DNA of 51,027 nucleotides from Bacillota bacterium (GCA_023433945.1 JAEYTP010000064.1:1-51027), one strand, 5' to 3'. Counted from the stretch's first letter, positions 40,437-49,401 are shown. Program-made: numbers and translations. Notes: a model not told the origin generated them from the sequence alone.

Positions 40437-41567
40437 ATGAGTGAGGATGCAAAGAAGATAACACTGTCAAGAAGCTATTGGTTGAACGGCTTCAAACAGA
40501 ATTTATCAATATCGGATAATGGGGAAATAAGCATAGTAGATAACACAAAAAGAGCCTACTTTTTTGGAAGTAGCATAGATTTATTGGAGAAGGGAATGAC
40601 TTATCACAGGTTATTTATTGACTGCAATTTCTCTAAGGAATCCAATCTGAAGGTGTGTATTCGTTCCTCAGATAATCCATATATTTTAATTGGACAAAGT
40701 CCAATTAAAATTGATGAGTATTTACTTGATCCCAATGTAACACTTGATAACAAAGAGGAATTATTTAAGGATAACGAAAGTGTACAATACCACAAAACAA
40801 ACGATATGCTACTTCATGCTATAAAGGGTAGATATATTTGGATATATATGTGCATATTTGATATTGATGAGCAGCATTCCATGGTCAATAGCTTAACACT
40901 TGAGTATCCACAAAATTCATTTGTAGAGTATCTACCTGAGATTTATCATGCTAACAATGACTTTTTGAAAAGATATCTGTCAATATTTCAATCTATATAT
41001 TTGGATATGGAAAGAAAAATTGACAAGCTTCCTGCATTGCTAGATTCTGATTTAGCAACGGGGGAGGGGTTAGAATATCTTGCATCATGGCTTGGAATAT
41101 ACAACGAAGGTGGAATACTCAACGAAGAGCAATTTAGATACCTTGTTCAGAATGCTATATACTTAAATAAAACAAAGGGCACAGTAAAGAGCATTATTGA
41201 TATGGTTAAGCTATATACGGGTGAAGAGCCTTTTGTGGTGGAGTATTTCAATCTCAAAAACTCTATACAGACTGATAGGTATAGAAAGCAGTTGTACGAT
41301 GAAATCTACACTAGTAGTCAATATGAGTTCAGTGTAATCATACAGGATGATACCTGCTTTAAAAACGGATGCAAAATAGATTCACTAGCCAAGCTTATTG
41401 ACAAAGTAAGGCCTGCCCACACAATTGCAAAAATTATTGTGCTTTCAAAGGATATACGGCTGGGACTTCATAGTTATTTAGGGATAAATTCTGTACTTGA
41501 AAAACATACAGGTGCTTCAATAAGTAATACAAGCAAAATGAATGGTACCTTTTATCTTAATGCATAA
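40437..41567 (+). CDS. Phage tail protein I-family baseplate protein
   Basis: A 376-aa protein. The N-terminal ~150 residues are beta-rich and specific to this cluster. The C-terminal part is the tail protein I domain: NSFVEYLPEIYHANNDFLKRYLSIFQSIYLDMERKIDKLPALLD, LEYLASWLGIYNEGGILNEEQFRYLVQNAIYLNKTKGTVKSIIDMVKLYTGE. In P2-type tails gpI links wedges and fibre; here no fibre gene follows. It lies 7 nt after the second J gene. Confidence 0.9.
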   Translation: MSEDAKKITLSRSYWLNGFKQNLSISDNGEISIVDNTKRAYFFGSSIDLLEKGMTYHRLFIDCNFSKESNLKVCIRSSDNPYILIGQSPIKIDEYLLDPNVTLDNKEELFKDNESVQYHKTNDMLLHAIKGRYIWIYMCIFDIDEQHSMVNSLTLEYPQNSFVEYLPEIYHANNDFLKRYLSIFQSIYLDMERKIDKLPALLDSDLATGEGLEYLASWLGIYNEGGILNEEQFRYLVQNAIYLNKTKGTVKSIIDMVKLYTGEEPFVVEYFNLKNSIQTDRYRKQLYDEIYTSSQYEFSVIIQDDTCFKNGCKIDSLAKLIDKVRPAHTIAKIIVLSKDIRLGLHSYLGINSVLEKHTGASISNTSKMNGTFYLNA

Positions 41568-41581
41568 GGGGATGATAAAGC

Positions 41582-42499
41582 TTGAAGACACTTACCTCAA
41601 AAAGAGAAAAATTAGATAGCTTTAGTAAAGCTGTTTCTGATAAAAATAGTGGTATGGATGAAGGTGGATTGAAGAAAAAGCTCTTAAGTCTTATGTATGT
41701 TGCAAATGGAGATGAAACAGAAAAAAAAGAAAGAGACAAGCTCAATACACCTATACACTTTTCATCTCCTGAAAAAATGGAAAGAGATCAAACAAAAAAA
41801 GAGAATGTTAATAAGCTGATGGAAATGTATACAACATATGGTAAACAAGAGCTATCAGAGGACGTAGATAAAAAAAAGACAAAGCTAACGGCAACTGCAT
41901 CGAGGCCCACTGAAAAACATGGACTTAAAGGTAATATGAAGTACATAAATGAAAATAACGAAAAAAAACAAAGAAGAATAAATGATACCAATTTGTTCTT
42001 AGCAGGAGGAAAAAAAGAGGCTGCTGCATCAATTGAGTATGACAGCAATATGCAATGGACAGATAATTTGGTAGAGAAGCTCAATGGAAATGGCAGGAGT
42101 GAAATGCTTGATAGCATATGCTCATACGCAAATGATGATAAAGAGAAAGTAAAGCTCGATATTCTTATCGACCAGCTTTCAGATATAAATAATGAATTAA
42201 TAGAAAAGCAGGCTCAGAATATTAATGGACAAGAAGTACAAGTTTTAAAGGATAAGAAAGAGGAATTGGACAAAAAGATAAATGATATTAAAGAACTTAT
42301 CAGAAAAAAAGAAGCATTAAAAAGAGTAATGCTACAGAAATTTAAATATCATATGAGATTTTCTGCTATGAAAAGAAATAAAGGGAAAGTGGATTGGGAC
42401 ATTTTCTCAAATTCTATAACCGATACAGAAAATGATAGCCTTATAGATATAGAACATATAGATAGTTATGCAGAAGATGAGGGGTTTCAAGACTTATAA
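41582..42499 (+). CDS. Charged coiled-coil protein of the CIS operon, function unknown
   Basis: A 305-aa, very Lys/Glu-rich, largely helical protein without membrane segments. The first ~150 residues look disordered (many EKK/DEK runs). Residues ~195-265 form a strong coiled coil (LDILIDQLSDINNELIEKQ, VLKDKKEELDKKINDIKELIRKKEALK). The tail is acidic (TDTENDSLIDIEHIDSYAEDEG). TTG 41582 is the only workable start; an ATG at 41572 is in another frame and stops after 15 codons. It lies between tail protein I and the AAA+ ATPase, a position sometimes holding fibre or tape-measure genes, but it resembles neither. Confidence 0.75.
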   Translation: MKTLTSKREKLDSFSKAVSDKNSGMDEGGLKKKLLSLMYVANGDETEKKERDKLNTPIHFSSPEKMERDQTKKENVNKLMEMYTTYGKQELSEDVDKKKTKLTATASRPTEKHGLKGNMKYINENNEKKQRRINDTNLFLAGGKKEAAASIEYDSNMQWTDNLVEKLNGNGRSEMLDSICSYANDDKEKVKLDILIDQLSDINNELIEKQAQNINGQEVQVLKDKKEELDKKINDIKELIRKKEALKRVMLQKFKYHMRFSAMKRNKGKVDWDIFSNSITDTENDSLIDIEHIDSYAEDEGFQDL

Positions 42500-42523
42500 T
42501 TTACGAAAGGAGCACAGTCATAA

Positions 42524-44755
42524 ATGATTTCCTATGAGGATTTTTTTAGTAAAAATGAATATGGAAAGCAGTACAGCGGGTGGAGAGAGCATATCAACGA
42601 ATATATGTCACTTATTGACATGATATTTGCATTGATTATGGACCATAGAGCTGAATCGGAAAAGAGCCTCCATAATCCTCTGAAAGGAATTATCGTTACT
42701 CGTGCAGAAGCAGAGGCTGTATCAAAAGGAGCTATGTCAGTACCAGGGTATAGTAGCCTTGACATTGCTGAGCAAAGAACCTTAGTAAAGGCATTGAAGC
42801 ATATTGTAGCAAGAGAGCAAAAAAGCCTTTCAAGTAATGTTTTTTTGCCATTGTGCCATATAGGTAAGGTTTTTAATCTTACGAGCCTTGAAAGATTCTG
42901 TATTGTAATGTGCTTAATTGTAGAACTAGATAGGAAATATGAGAGGATGTATGGATATCTTCATGATAATGCAGGGGAAAAGCTACCAACTGTTGGACTT
43001 GTAATTGCAATATTTAGCCTTTTCGGCAAAGAAGATAATATGGATGAATTTTTTACTCCAACTGGAGTTTTAATGAAATATATAATGGACGTAAAGCAGC
43101 AAAATACTAATCAGTCAAGACTATCAAGAGTAATGCAATTAGAGCAGAGAATATATGAGTTTTTAATTGGAAAAGGATTTGATGAATACACCCTTGAAGC
43201 TTACATAAAAATTGAAATGCCCAATATGCTTCCTGAGTTTTATACAGATAGTGATGTGGTGCTGCAAAACGAGCTGTGCAAAAGTATGGAGAGGCTTATA
43301 GCAGAAGATAATAGAAGAAATACAGCTGTCTATATTAAGGGAAATGCTGGGGCGGGTAAAAAACTTCAGGTTAGGCATATTGCAAAATATTTAGATATGC
43401 CATTGATATTGATTGATGCGGTTATGCTCAAAAAGGATATAAAAAAGTTGGATGAAGCCATAGTAAGGATTGTGAGATATTCAATACTATATCAAGGGAT
43501 ACTTTGCATTACAAATTTTGAGGTGCTATTGCCAACGGAGAATACACCAGAAGAGGATTCTTTTAATGCAGTATACCTTTTGAACAAGCTTTCAGAGAAT
43601 ATAAGTGTTTTATTCATGCTTTCAACTAAGGAATGGAAACAATCTACCGACAATGTTGAGTATACCTTTATGAGAGCTGATATTGGTGTTCCTGATGATT
43701 TTGCTAGGCTATCAATATGGAAAAGCAATATGCAAAAGGTATTGGAAAAATCGAATCTTACAAAAGATAATTTTGACATTGCAGAGTTGTCCAATAAGTT
43801 TAAATTTACTCCGGGAATGATAGAAGCAGCAATAACGGAGGCGGGTTTTGAGGCAAAAATAAAAGATGGTATAATAAGTAAAAAGGGTATTTATAGTGCT
43901 GCAATTAGACAGTCAACACATAATCTAGAGAAAAATGCTACAAAGGTAAAACCTGCTTTCTCTTGGGATGACCTTATAATACCAAAAGAGCAGAAACGAT
44001 ATCTAGTGGATGCTTGTAATCAGGTGAAATTTAGACATATAGTATTGAATAAATGGGGCTTTTCTAAAAAGTTGCCTTATGGTAATGGGCTGGCAATATT
44101 GTTCTATGGTCCTCCAGGTACAGGTAAGACTATGGGGGCTCAAGTGCTTGCTAATGAATTAGGACTTGAAATGTATAAAGTTGATTTGGCACAAATGGTT
44201 AGTAAATACATAGGCGAAACTGAAAAAAACCTAAAAGAGATATTCGATGAGGCATCTCAGACAAGTGCAATTTTATTCTTTGATGAGGCTGATTCGCTAT
44301 TTGGCAAGAGAGGTGAGGTTAATGATTCTCACGACAAATACGCAAATATGGAAACTTCATACCTGCTTCAGAGAATGGAGGAATATGAAGGTATTACAAT
44401 ATTAGCTACTAATCTAATTCAGAATTTTGACGAAGCCTACAGACGAAGATTTAAGTATATGATCAATTTTCCGATGCCGGATGAAGAGACAAGAAAAGAA
44501 ATGTGGGAGAATATTTTCCCAGAAAAGGTTCCAAGGGATTTATCCATAGATTTTGATTTTCTTTCAAAGAGGTTCGAAATAACAGGAAGTAATATAAAAA
44601 ATATTGCGGTTACAGCTACTTATTTAGCAGCTGCTGAGAACACTGAAGTGTCAATGAAGCATATAGTAAGGGCACTTAAAAATGAACATATAAAGATGGG
44701 AAAGGTTATCATATCACAGGATTTGGGGGCATATGGAGAATTGTTAAAGTGCTAA
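42524..44755 (+). CDS. AAA+ ATPase of the eCIS (Pvc15/Afp15-like)
   Basis: A 743-aa protein with two AAA-type modules. The C-terminal one is intact: Walker A GPPGTGKT (~529-536), Walker B ILFFDEADSLF (~582-592), sensor 1 ILATNL, arginine-finger region YRRRFKY and a small lid domain. The N-terminal one looks inactive: its P-loop reads GNAGAGKK (~272-279), lacking the Ser/Thr after Lys, and the Walker B equivalent is CITNFEVL. Such an ATPase is a hallmark of eCIS loci and is implicated in assembly or cargo loading. AAAGGAG precedes the ATG. Confidence 0.93.
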   Translation: MISYEDFFSKNEYGKQYSGWREHINEYMSLIDMIFALIMDHRAESEKSLHNPLKGIIVTRAEAEAVSKGAMSVPGYSSLDIAEQRTLVKALKHIVAREQKSLSSNVFLPLCHIGKVFNLTSLERFCIVMCLIVELDRKYERMYGYLHDNAGEKLPTVGLVIAIFSLFGKEDNMDEFFTPTGVLMKYIMDVKQQNTNQSRLSRVMQLEQRIYEFLIGKGFDEYTLEAYIKIEMPNMLPEFYTDSDVVLQNELCKSMERLIAEDNRRNTAVYIKGNAGAGKKLQVRHIAKYLDMPLILIDAVMLKKDIKKLDEAIVRIVRYSILYQGILCITNFEVLLPTENTPEEDSFNAVYLLNKLSENISVLFMLSTKEWKQSTDNVEYTFMRADIGVPDDFARLSIWKSNMQKVLEKSNLTKDNFDIAELSNKFKFTPGMIEAAITEAGFEAKIKDGIISKKGIYSAAIRQSTHNLEKNATKVKPAFSWDDLIIPKEQKRYLVDACNQVKFRHIVLNKWGFSKKLPYGNGLAILFYGPPGTGKTMGAQVLANELGLEMYKVDLAQMVSKYIGETEKNLKEIFDEASQTSAILFFDEADSLFGKRGEVNDSHDKYANMETSYLLQRMEEYEGITILATNLIQNFDEAYRRRFKYMINFPMPDEETRKEMWENIFPEKVPRDLSIDFDFLSKRFEITGSNIKNIAVTATYLAAAENTEVSMKHIVRALKNEHIKMGKVIISQDLGAYGELLKC

Positions 44756-44790
44756 AGCATTGGTTTTTACACCATAATGTGCAAGATAAA

Positions 44791-44818
44791 TTGTATTTAA
44801 GCTAAGAGCTATTATAAT
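44791..44818 (+). promoter_or_regulatory. Possible promoter before the candidate cargo gene
   Basis: TTGTAT (44791-44796), 16 nt, TATAAT (44813-44818). The start would fall near 44825, within the SD (GGGGGGA), giving a very short leader, so activity is uncertain. Confidence 0.4.
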
Positions 44819-44834
44819 TTAGGGGGGATATTAA

Positions 44835-46667
44835 ATGGGATTTTTTGATACAATTAAGGGTTGGTTTGGTGGTTCGAAAAAGGGTGCTGATGATGAGGCT
44901 GTAGGAGAGCAACTGGCAAAAGATTCAACCGTAAGGCAGGTTATTATTAGTGAAACTGAGCAAAGGGATGTTCCTGCGAAAAGCGATGTAGGTGAAGAAA
45001 TTCCAAATGAGGAAATGGATAAACCAAAAGAAGAATCAGTATCGGAGTCGGAGTCGGAGTCTGAGTCTGAGTCTGATGTAACAGTAAAGGCTTACAATCC
45101 TGAGGATGATGCAAAAGAAGATGCAGAAGAAGGAGAGACATCGGATAAAACATCGGACGAGGCTGAAGATGTTGACATTGTGGATGTGACGGGAGGACCA
45201 CAGTCAGAAGAGACATCGGATGAAACAACGGATGAAACATCGGACGAAACATCGGAAGAGGCTGAAGATGTTGACATTGTGGATGTGACGGGAGGACCAC
45301 AGTCAGAAGAGACATCGGATGAAACAACGGATGAATCATCGGACGAGGATGATGATGTTGAAGTTGTGGATGTGACGGGAGGACCACAGTCACAAGAGCA
45401 AACGGATAAAACATCGGACCAGCTTAAGCCTGCACCTGAGAAGGAAGAAGTTAAAAAACAAACTAAGCAAGAAAAAAGGGCTGGCATGATTGCAGATGCA
45501 AAGACAAAAATGAATCCAGATGAGATATCTAAATTAGACTCTGTTATGGATCTACAACGAAAGTCCGGAGAAGAGCCTGAGGATAGATATAAATCTTCAA
45601 AACTGGATAATTTTCAAAAAGCAATGGATGTTGGCTCATTAGGAGCATCGGGATTAAGTACATTTGCACCGGAAGGCTCAGCCCTTTCAAATGGAGCAGG
45701 AATTGCGGGTGAATCAATGTCATTAGTTAGTAATTCAATCGCAATCGGAAAAACAGTGTCTGATATTAAATCTAATAATAAGTATACTCAAAAATCAAAA
45801 AAGTACTCACAGGGTTTTGATTTGGCTTCTAGTTCTCTTGGTGCTGCTTCCAATATTACGAATATAGTTTCAGGTGGTCATGATTTTGCTAAAAATAAGA
45901 ATGAAGGTGCTATAAATGCTGCGGGGGGTGTAGGAGCTGCTTTAGGAGCTGCTAGTTCTGGAGCGGCTATGATAAGCTCATCCATTCAACATAAAAGTGC
46001 CGTAAATGATATAGAAACAATAAAGAAGGCAAGTGAAGGTGGTTCAGATGAGTTTAATAAGTATGCTAATTTAGCTCTTAAGGCAAATGAAGCAAGAAAA
46101 ACAGGTGCGGGTATCAATGTAGCAAAAAACACTATAGGAACAGTAGGAAATACTATGTCGGCTATTGGTAAATTCTCAAAAGCTGGCGGCGGTGATGGGA
46201 TAAAAGTGAATTTGTTTGGACTTAACGTTGGACTTGACACGATAGGAAGTGCTATCAGTGGAGTGGGTGCTGGACTTGGTTTTGTTCTCGATAAATTTGT
46301 AAAATCTAAAAAAATAAATAAGCTCAAAGAAGAAACAGCCGATAGCTTTATTGGAACTGAAGAAATCAAAAGTAAGATTAATGCTTCTGGTAAACCTGAT
46401 GTCAATCTAAAGCAAACCAGAAAAGCAATTAAGACTGTATTGGGTTACGATACAACAGATCAGATGGTTACTGCAATCCAGAATAGATATGCATTGACTA
46501 TCCGCGAAAAGGCTAAAGACAAAGCCAATCCTGAACAGGCGAAGTACAGGATGCTAATTCAGGGACTTGGATTTAATCTTCCAGAGATCAATCCTGATGA
46601 TGCTTCAAATGATGACCTACCAAGTGTATCGGAAATTGCAAATCGTCTTTCGGCGTGTGATGCATAA
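44835..46667 (+). CDS. Candidate CIS cargo: acidic repeat linker plus Gly/Ala-rich hydrophobic helical domain
   Basis: A 610-aa protein of no family I recognise. Residues 1-15 form an amphipathic helix (MGFFDTIKGWFGG). Residues ~60-200 are acidic and repetitive: a Ser-Glu run, then three copies of a VDIVDVTGGPQSEETSDET-type unit. Residues ~255-500 hold several small-residue-rich helices able to insert in membranes (INAAGGVGAALGAASSGAAM, LNVGLDTIGSAISGVGAG). The last ~100 residues are helical (RMLIQGLGFNLPEINPDD). Position after the ATPase and before two small chaperone-like genes, lack of conservation, and a disordered leader followed by a membrane-active-looking core suggest an effector. A structural role is not excluded. 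AGGGGGGA precedes the ATG. Confidence 0.7.
   Translation: MGFFDTIKGWFGGSKKGADDEAVGEQLAKDSTVRQVIISETEQRDVPAKSDVGEEIPNEEMDKPKEESVSESESESESESDVTVKAYNPEDDAKEDAEEGETSDKTSDEAEDVDIVDVTGGPQSEETSDETTDETSDETSEEAEDVDIVDVTGGPQSEETSDETTDESSDEDDDVEVVDVTGGPQSQEQTDKTSDQLKPAPEKEEVKKQTKQEKRAGMIADAKTKMNPDEISKLDSVMDLQRKSGEEPEDRYKSSKLDNFQKAMDVGSLGASGLSTFAPEGSALSNGAGIAGESMSLVSNSIAIGKTVSDIKSNNKYTQKSKKYSQGFDLASSSLGAASNITNIVSGGHDFAKNKNEGAINAAGGVGAALGAASSGAAMISSSIQHKSAVNDIETIKKASEGGSDEFNKYANLALKANEARKTGAGINVAKNTIGTVGNTMSAIGKFSKAGGGDGIKVNLFGLNVGLDTIGSAISGVGAGLGFVLDKFVKSKKINKLKEETADSFIGTEEIKSKINASGKPDVNLKQTRKAIKTVLGYDTTDQMVTAIQNRYALTIREKAKDKANPEQAKYRMLIQGLGFNLPEINPDDASNDDLPSVSEIANRLSACDA
45159..45420 (+). repeat. In-frame 87-99-bp repeats in the candidate cargo gene
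   Basis: Three copies start at 45159, 45258 and 45345, sharing GTGGATGTGACGGGAGGACC. A separate GAGTCG/GAGTCT hexanucleotide run lies at about 45049-45074. The minus-strand open frames here are artefacts of the repeats. Confidence 0.9.
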
Positions 46668-46692
46668 GGTCAAAATAGTTATTAGAGTGCAT

Positions 46693-46721
46693 TTGTAGTT
46701 TGGATTTTTGTATGTTAAAAT
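46693..46721 (+). promoter_or_regulatory. Candidate promoter for the two small paralogous genes
   Basis: TTGTAG (46693-46698), 17 nt, TAAAAT (46716-46721), in the 133-bp gap after the candidate cargo gene. Transcription would begin near 46728. Confidence 0.5.
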
Positions 46722-46800
46722 TTGAGTAGCTTGTAAGCAAATATAAAAAGAGAAGGGGATATATGATTTAGTCTGTGACTTTTATCATACACAAGATTAT

Positions 46801-47343
46801 ATGGAAAATTGGCGTGAATTTGAAAAATTATCAATGGAATATTTTTACAATCAGGTTGAGAAAATTGGAGTACCTGTAAAACTGTTTGATGCAGATGAAC
46901 AGGTTCCAGTTCAGGTGTTATTTATGCTTTTAGAGAACATGGGAAAAAAGGAACTCACAGTTAAGCTAGAGATCTGTTACCTACCGGTGGAAGAGAATTT
47001 AAGGGAAATGGCTGACTTTAACTTTGTTCAATATTATGCTACTATTTTGGAAAACATTGAGCCAAGTAAGGTTGATAATCTTGTTAAGCTAGTTCATGAA
47101 ATAAACGGAGTAATTCCAATTGGCTTTTTAGGCATTAATAAAGATTTAGGGTCTTTATATTTAAGATATCAGGCTCCATATATGCAAACTATGGAACTTG
47201 GTGAGTTTGCACATTTAAATGATGCATGTGTAAGCACAATAATAAACACTATAAATTTATACATTGATATCCTTTATGATGTAGCTAATGGAGATTTAAC
47301 CTTTCCTAATGCTGTAAAACTAATTAACGAGACTATTGGTTAG
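46801..47343 (+). CDS. Small protein, YbjN/secretion-chaperone-like (paralogue 1)
   Basis: A 180-aa soluble protein. Its layout resembles YbjN/CesT-type chaperone folds: an N-terminal helix, beta strands (QVLFMLLENMGKKELTVKLEICYLPVEE), a helix (NFVQYYATILENI), a strand pair (GSLYLRYQAPYMQ), and long C-terminal helices. It is a distant paralogue of the next gene. The only good SD (AGAAGGGG, 46751-46758) is 42 nt upstream of ATG 46801; the frame is open back to 46747 without ATG, GTG or TTG, and ATG 46763 in another frame stops after two codons. The start is thus uncertain. Location right after the candidate cargo suggests a dedicated chaperone. Confidence 0.7.
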   Translation: MENWREFEKLSMEYFYNQVEKIGVPVKLFDADEQVPVQVLFMLLENMGKKELTVKLEICYLPVEENLREMADFNFVQYYATILENIEPSKVDNLVKLVHEINGVIPIGFLGINKDLGSLYLRYQAPYMQTMELGEFAHLNDACVSTIINTINLYIDILYDVANGDLTFPNAVKLINETIG

Positions 47344-47366
47344 TATTCAGAGGAGAATTTTGAACG

Positions 47367-47897
47367 ATGAATATAAAAAAGGAATTAGAAGAGCAGCTAA
47401 TACATGAGTTAAATAATATGCTTGTAGACGCTGGCTTTAATGCAAAGGTACTAAAGGATGATAATAGAAATACATCAATTCTTGAGTTACATATAACTAA
47501 TGTTGGTGACAGAGAGGACAACCACATTATTGAAATTATGTTTTTACCCGCTAGTGAAGAATTTGTAGAACAGAATGGTTTTAATATATTGCAGATATTT
47601 GCTTCAATGGGAGAAAAAACATCAATAGATTGTTGTAATGAGCTTGCAAGAAGTGTCTTAAAGATAAATAGGATTTTACCTAATTGTAGCTATGGAGTGG
47701 ATGAAAAAACAAAAACTCTCTATTACAAAAGTAATTGTATAATTACTGATAATATGTCTATGAGTTCTGCCAAAGCGTTAATAGAGGTTCAGCTTGGTCT
47801 GTACTTGAGTTTCTTGGCAAAATATAATGATGTTCTGATGGACATGATTGATGGAAATAGAACTGCCAAAGATGCCATTAAAAAGGGATTGATATAA
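47367..47897 (+). CDS. Small protein, YbjN/secretion-chaperone-like (paralogue 2)
   Basis: A 176-aa soluble acidic protein, 23 nt after its paralogue. Same pattern: N-terminal helix (KKELEEQLIHELNNMLVDAG), strands (TSILELHITN, NHIIEIMFLPASEEF), helix (FNILQIFASM), strands (CSYGVDEKTKTLYYKSNCII), then C-terminal helices ending NGDLT/DGNRTAKDAIKKG-type; both paralogues share the closing pattern D[GN]xxT...NA[IV]K. AGGAG lies ~14 nt before the ATG. The pair could act as a heterodimeric chaperone or immunity/adaptor unit; the fold assignment is by eye. Confidence 0.7.
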   Translation: MNIKKELEEQLIHELNNMLVDAGFNAKVLKDDNRNTSILELHITNVGDREDNHIIEIMFLPASEEFVEQNGFNILQIFASMGEKTSIDCCNELARSVLKINRILPNCSYGVDEKTKTLYYKSNCIITDNMSMSSAKALIEVQLGLYLSFLAKYNDVLMDMIDGNRTAKDAIKKGLI

Positions 47898-47957
47898 TAC
47901 TATCCATCTGTGAAACGTTTGTCGACAACCAAGGCTAAATCCATAATTGGAATATAA

Positions 47958-47986
47958 TTGATTTTTATACGTCCTTCATATACAAT
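47958..47986 (+). promoter_or_regulatory. Promoter of the acyltransferase gene
   Basis: TTGATT (47958-47963), 17 nt, TACAAT (47981-47986) in the 47898-48051 spacer. Confidence 0.5.
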
Positions 47987-48051
47987 TATTTACATTAATA
48001 GCAGTATTTCTATAAAAGCTGTAAATAATTGATATTAAGGGAGTGGACATT

Positions 48052-49308
48052 TTGCAGGCAAATACCGAAACAAAGTTGCTAGGTGCCGACGGACTGAGAG
48101 CGATAGCCTGTCTATTGGTTATATTTCATCACTTTTCACAGAAGATGAACATGTATGAACAAAGTCAAACGCTCAGAGATTTAAATTTATTCTTTTTGCA
48201 AGGTAATACTGGGGTTAGCATATTCTTTATACTAAGCGGTTTTCTTTTATCCTATCCTTTTTGGAAAAGGTATTTAAGCAATCAGCAGTTTCCTGATATG
48301 AGACAATATACGCTTAGGCGTGCAGCTAGAATTGTTCCAGGCTATTATGTTGCTATGTTAATATGCCTCATAGCAGTAATAGTGATAAAACTTCCTATGG
48401 AATACCTGTGGCAAAGATTTGCAGCAGGAATGACCTTTACTTCAGGCTTTAGCTATAAAACATTTTTTCCATCTGAAATAAACTCACCCTTTTGGTCCAT
48501 AAGTTTTGAGGTTTTCTCATACTGTCTAATGCCAGTATTTATGTTATTTCTTTTTATGCTAACAAATAAGAATAGAAGCTTCTTGAAGGCAATAATATAT
48601 TGGGTAGGTGTACTGGTGCTTATACTGCTGCTGAACAGACTTGTTCATACATACCTAACACCAGATCAAATAAGAAGGGGTTGGGAGTTTGGTTCTGTAG
48701 GAGGAGCAAAATACTGGATGCCAAACTATAATCCTCTTGGTTTCTTTGCACATTTTATTTTTGGAATATTTGCTGCGGGATTTACAGCATATTTAACAAA
48801 AATTCCTGATAAGATAAAAAAGATAAACAAATTTTTCATAATAGATATCGTAGCTTTATTAATGCTTATTACTGCAGGTTGTTTAATTTACATAATGAGA
48901 AACTCAAGAGATTTCAGTCTCAGTTTTCAAAACCAGCCATATTACTTTCCAACATTTCAGTTTTTTGTAGCTTTTGCACTAGCGCTGCTACCATTTACAA
49001 GGATAGTAAACAAGGTGCTGGACAATGCTTTTTTTAAGCTTACAGCAAAGCTGTCTTTCGGACTGTACCTGTGGCATTATACAATTATGTTCTTTGTTAC
49101 TCAATATATAGCAAAGGACTATGTATATGGAGGAATTAGCGATATCACTAAATTGTTGGTTATAAATGCGAGTGTACTGATATTAGCATACGTTATTGCA
49201 GCAATCTCATATAAGTTTTTAGAAAAGCCTGTTTTAGATTGGTCACATGGTATAAAATTCGATAATAAAAACCAAAATAAAGAGCTAAATCAGGTTTTAG
49301 AAAAATAG
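48052..49308 (+). CDS. Acyltransferase 3 family membrane protein (OafA/YrhL type)
   Basis: A 418-aa integral membrane acyltransferase with ~10 hydrophobic helices. The family signature is at the N-terminus: LLGADGLRAIACLLVIFHHFSQ, with the catalytic His, then GNTGVSIFFILSGFLLSYPF and YTLRRAARIVPGYYVAMLICL. Further conserved pieces are SPFWSISFEVFSYCLMPVF and LSFGLYLWHYTIMFF. Such enzymes O-acylate cell-surface polysaccharides or lipids. TTG 48052 is preferred because AAGGGAG (48037-48043) has 8-nt spacing; GTG 48043 overlaps that SD. A 154-bp spacer with its own promoter separates it from the CIS genes, so it is probably not part of the system. Confidence 0.9.
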   Translation: MQANTETKLLGADGLRAIACLLVIFHHFSQKMNMYEQSQTLRDLNLFFLQGNTGVSIFFILSGFLLSYPFWKRYLSNQQFPDMRQYTLRRAARIVPGYYVAMLICLIAVIVIKLPMEYLWQRFAAGMTFTSGFSYKTFFPSEINSPFWSISFEVFSYCLMPVFMLFLFMLTNKNRSFLKAIIYWVGVLVLILLLNRLVHTYLTPDQIRRGWEFGSVGGAKYWMPNYNPLGFFAHFIFGIFAAGFTAYLTKIPDKIKKINKFFIIDIVALLMLITAGCLIYIMRNSRDFSLSFQNQPYYFPTFQFFVAFALALLPFTRIVNKVLDNAFFKLTAKLSFGLYLWHYTIMFFVTQYIAKDYVYGGISDITKLLVINASVLILAYVIAAISYKFLEKPVLDWSHGIKFDNKNQNKELNQVLEK

Positions 49309-49401
49309 TTTGGGGAACATAATTAGGTTAACTTTTTTGACGGGACAGCTAATTTTCAAATATATTTAGTAATTATTATAGTGTGAAGATAAGTAAAATT
49401 T

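Noticed and set aside
44947..45487. Long minus-strand ORFs rich in Pro/His/Leu or Ser/Val
   Set aside because: They are mirror images of the acidic repeats of the candidate cargo gene.
7328..47897. Prophage interpretation of the tail genes
   Set aside because: No capsid, portal, terminase, integrase, lysis genes or att sites; the AAA+ ATPase, DUF4255 and DUF4280 genes are typical of eCIS.
47910..47925. Near-palindrome around GTCGAC after the second chaperone-like gene
   Set aside because: Too short for a terminator, no T-tract, and no supporting context as an operator.
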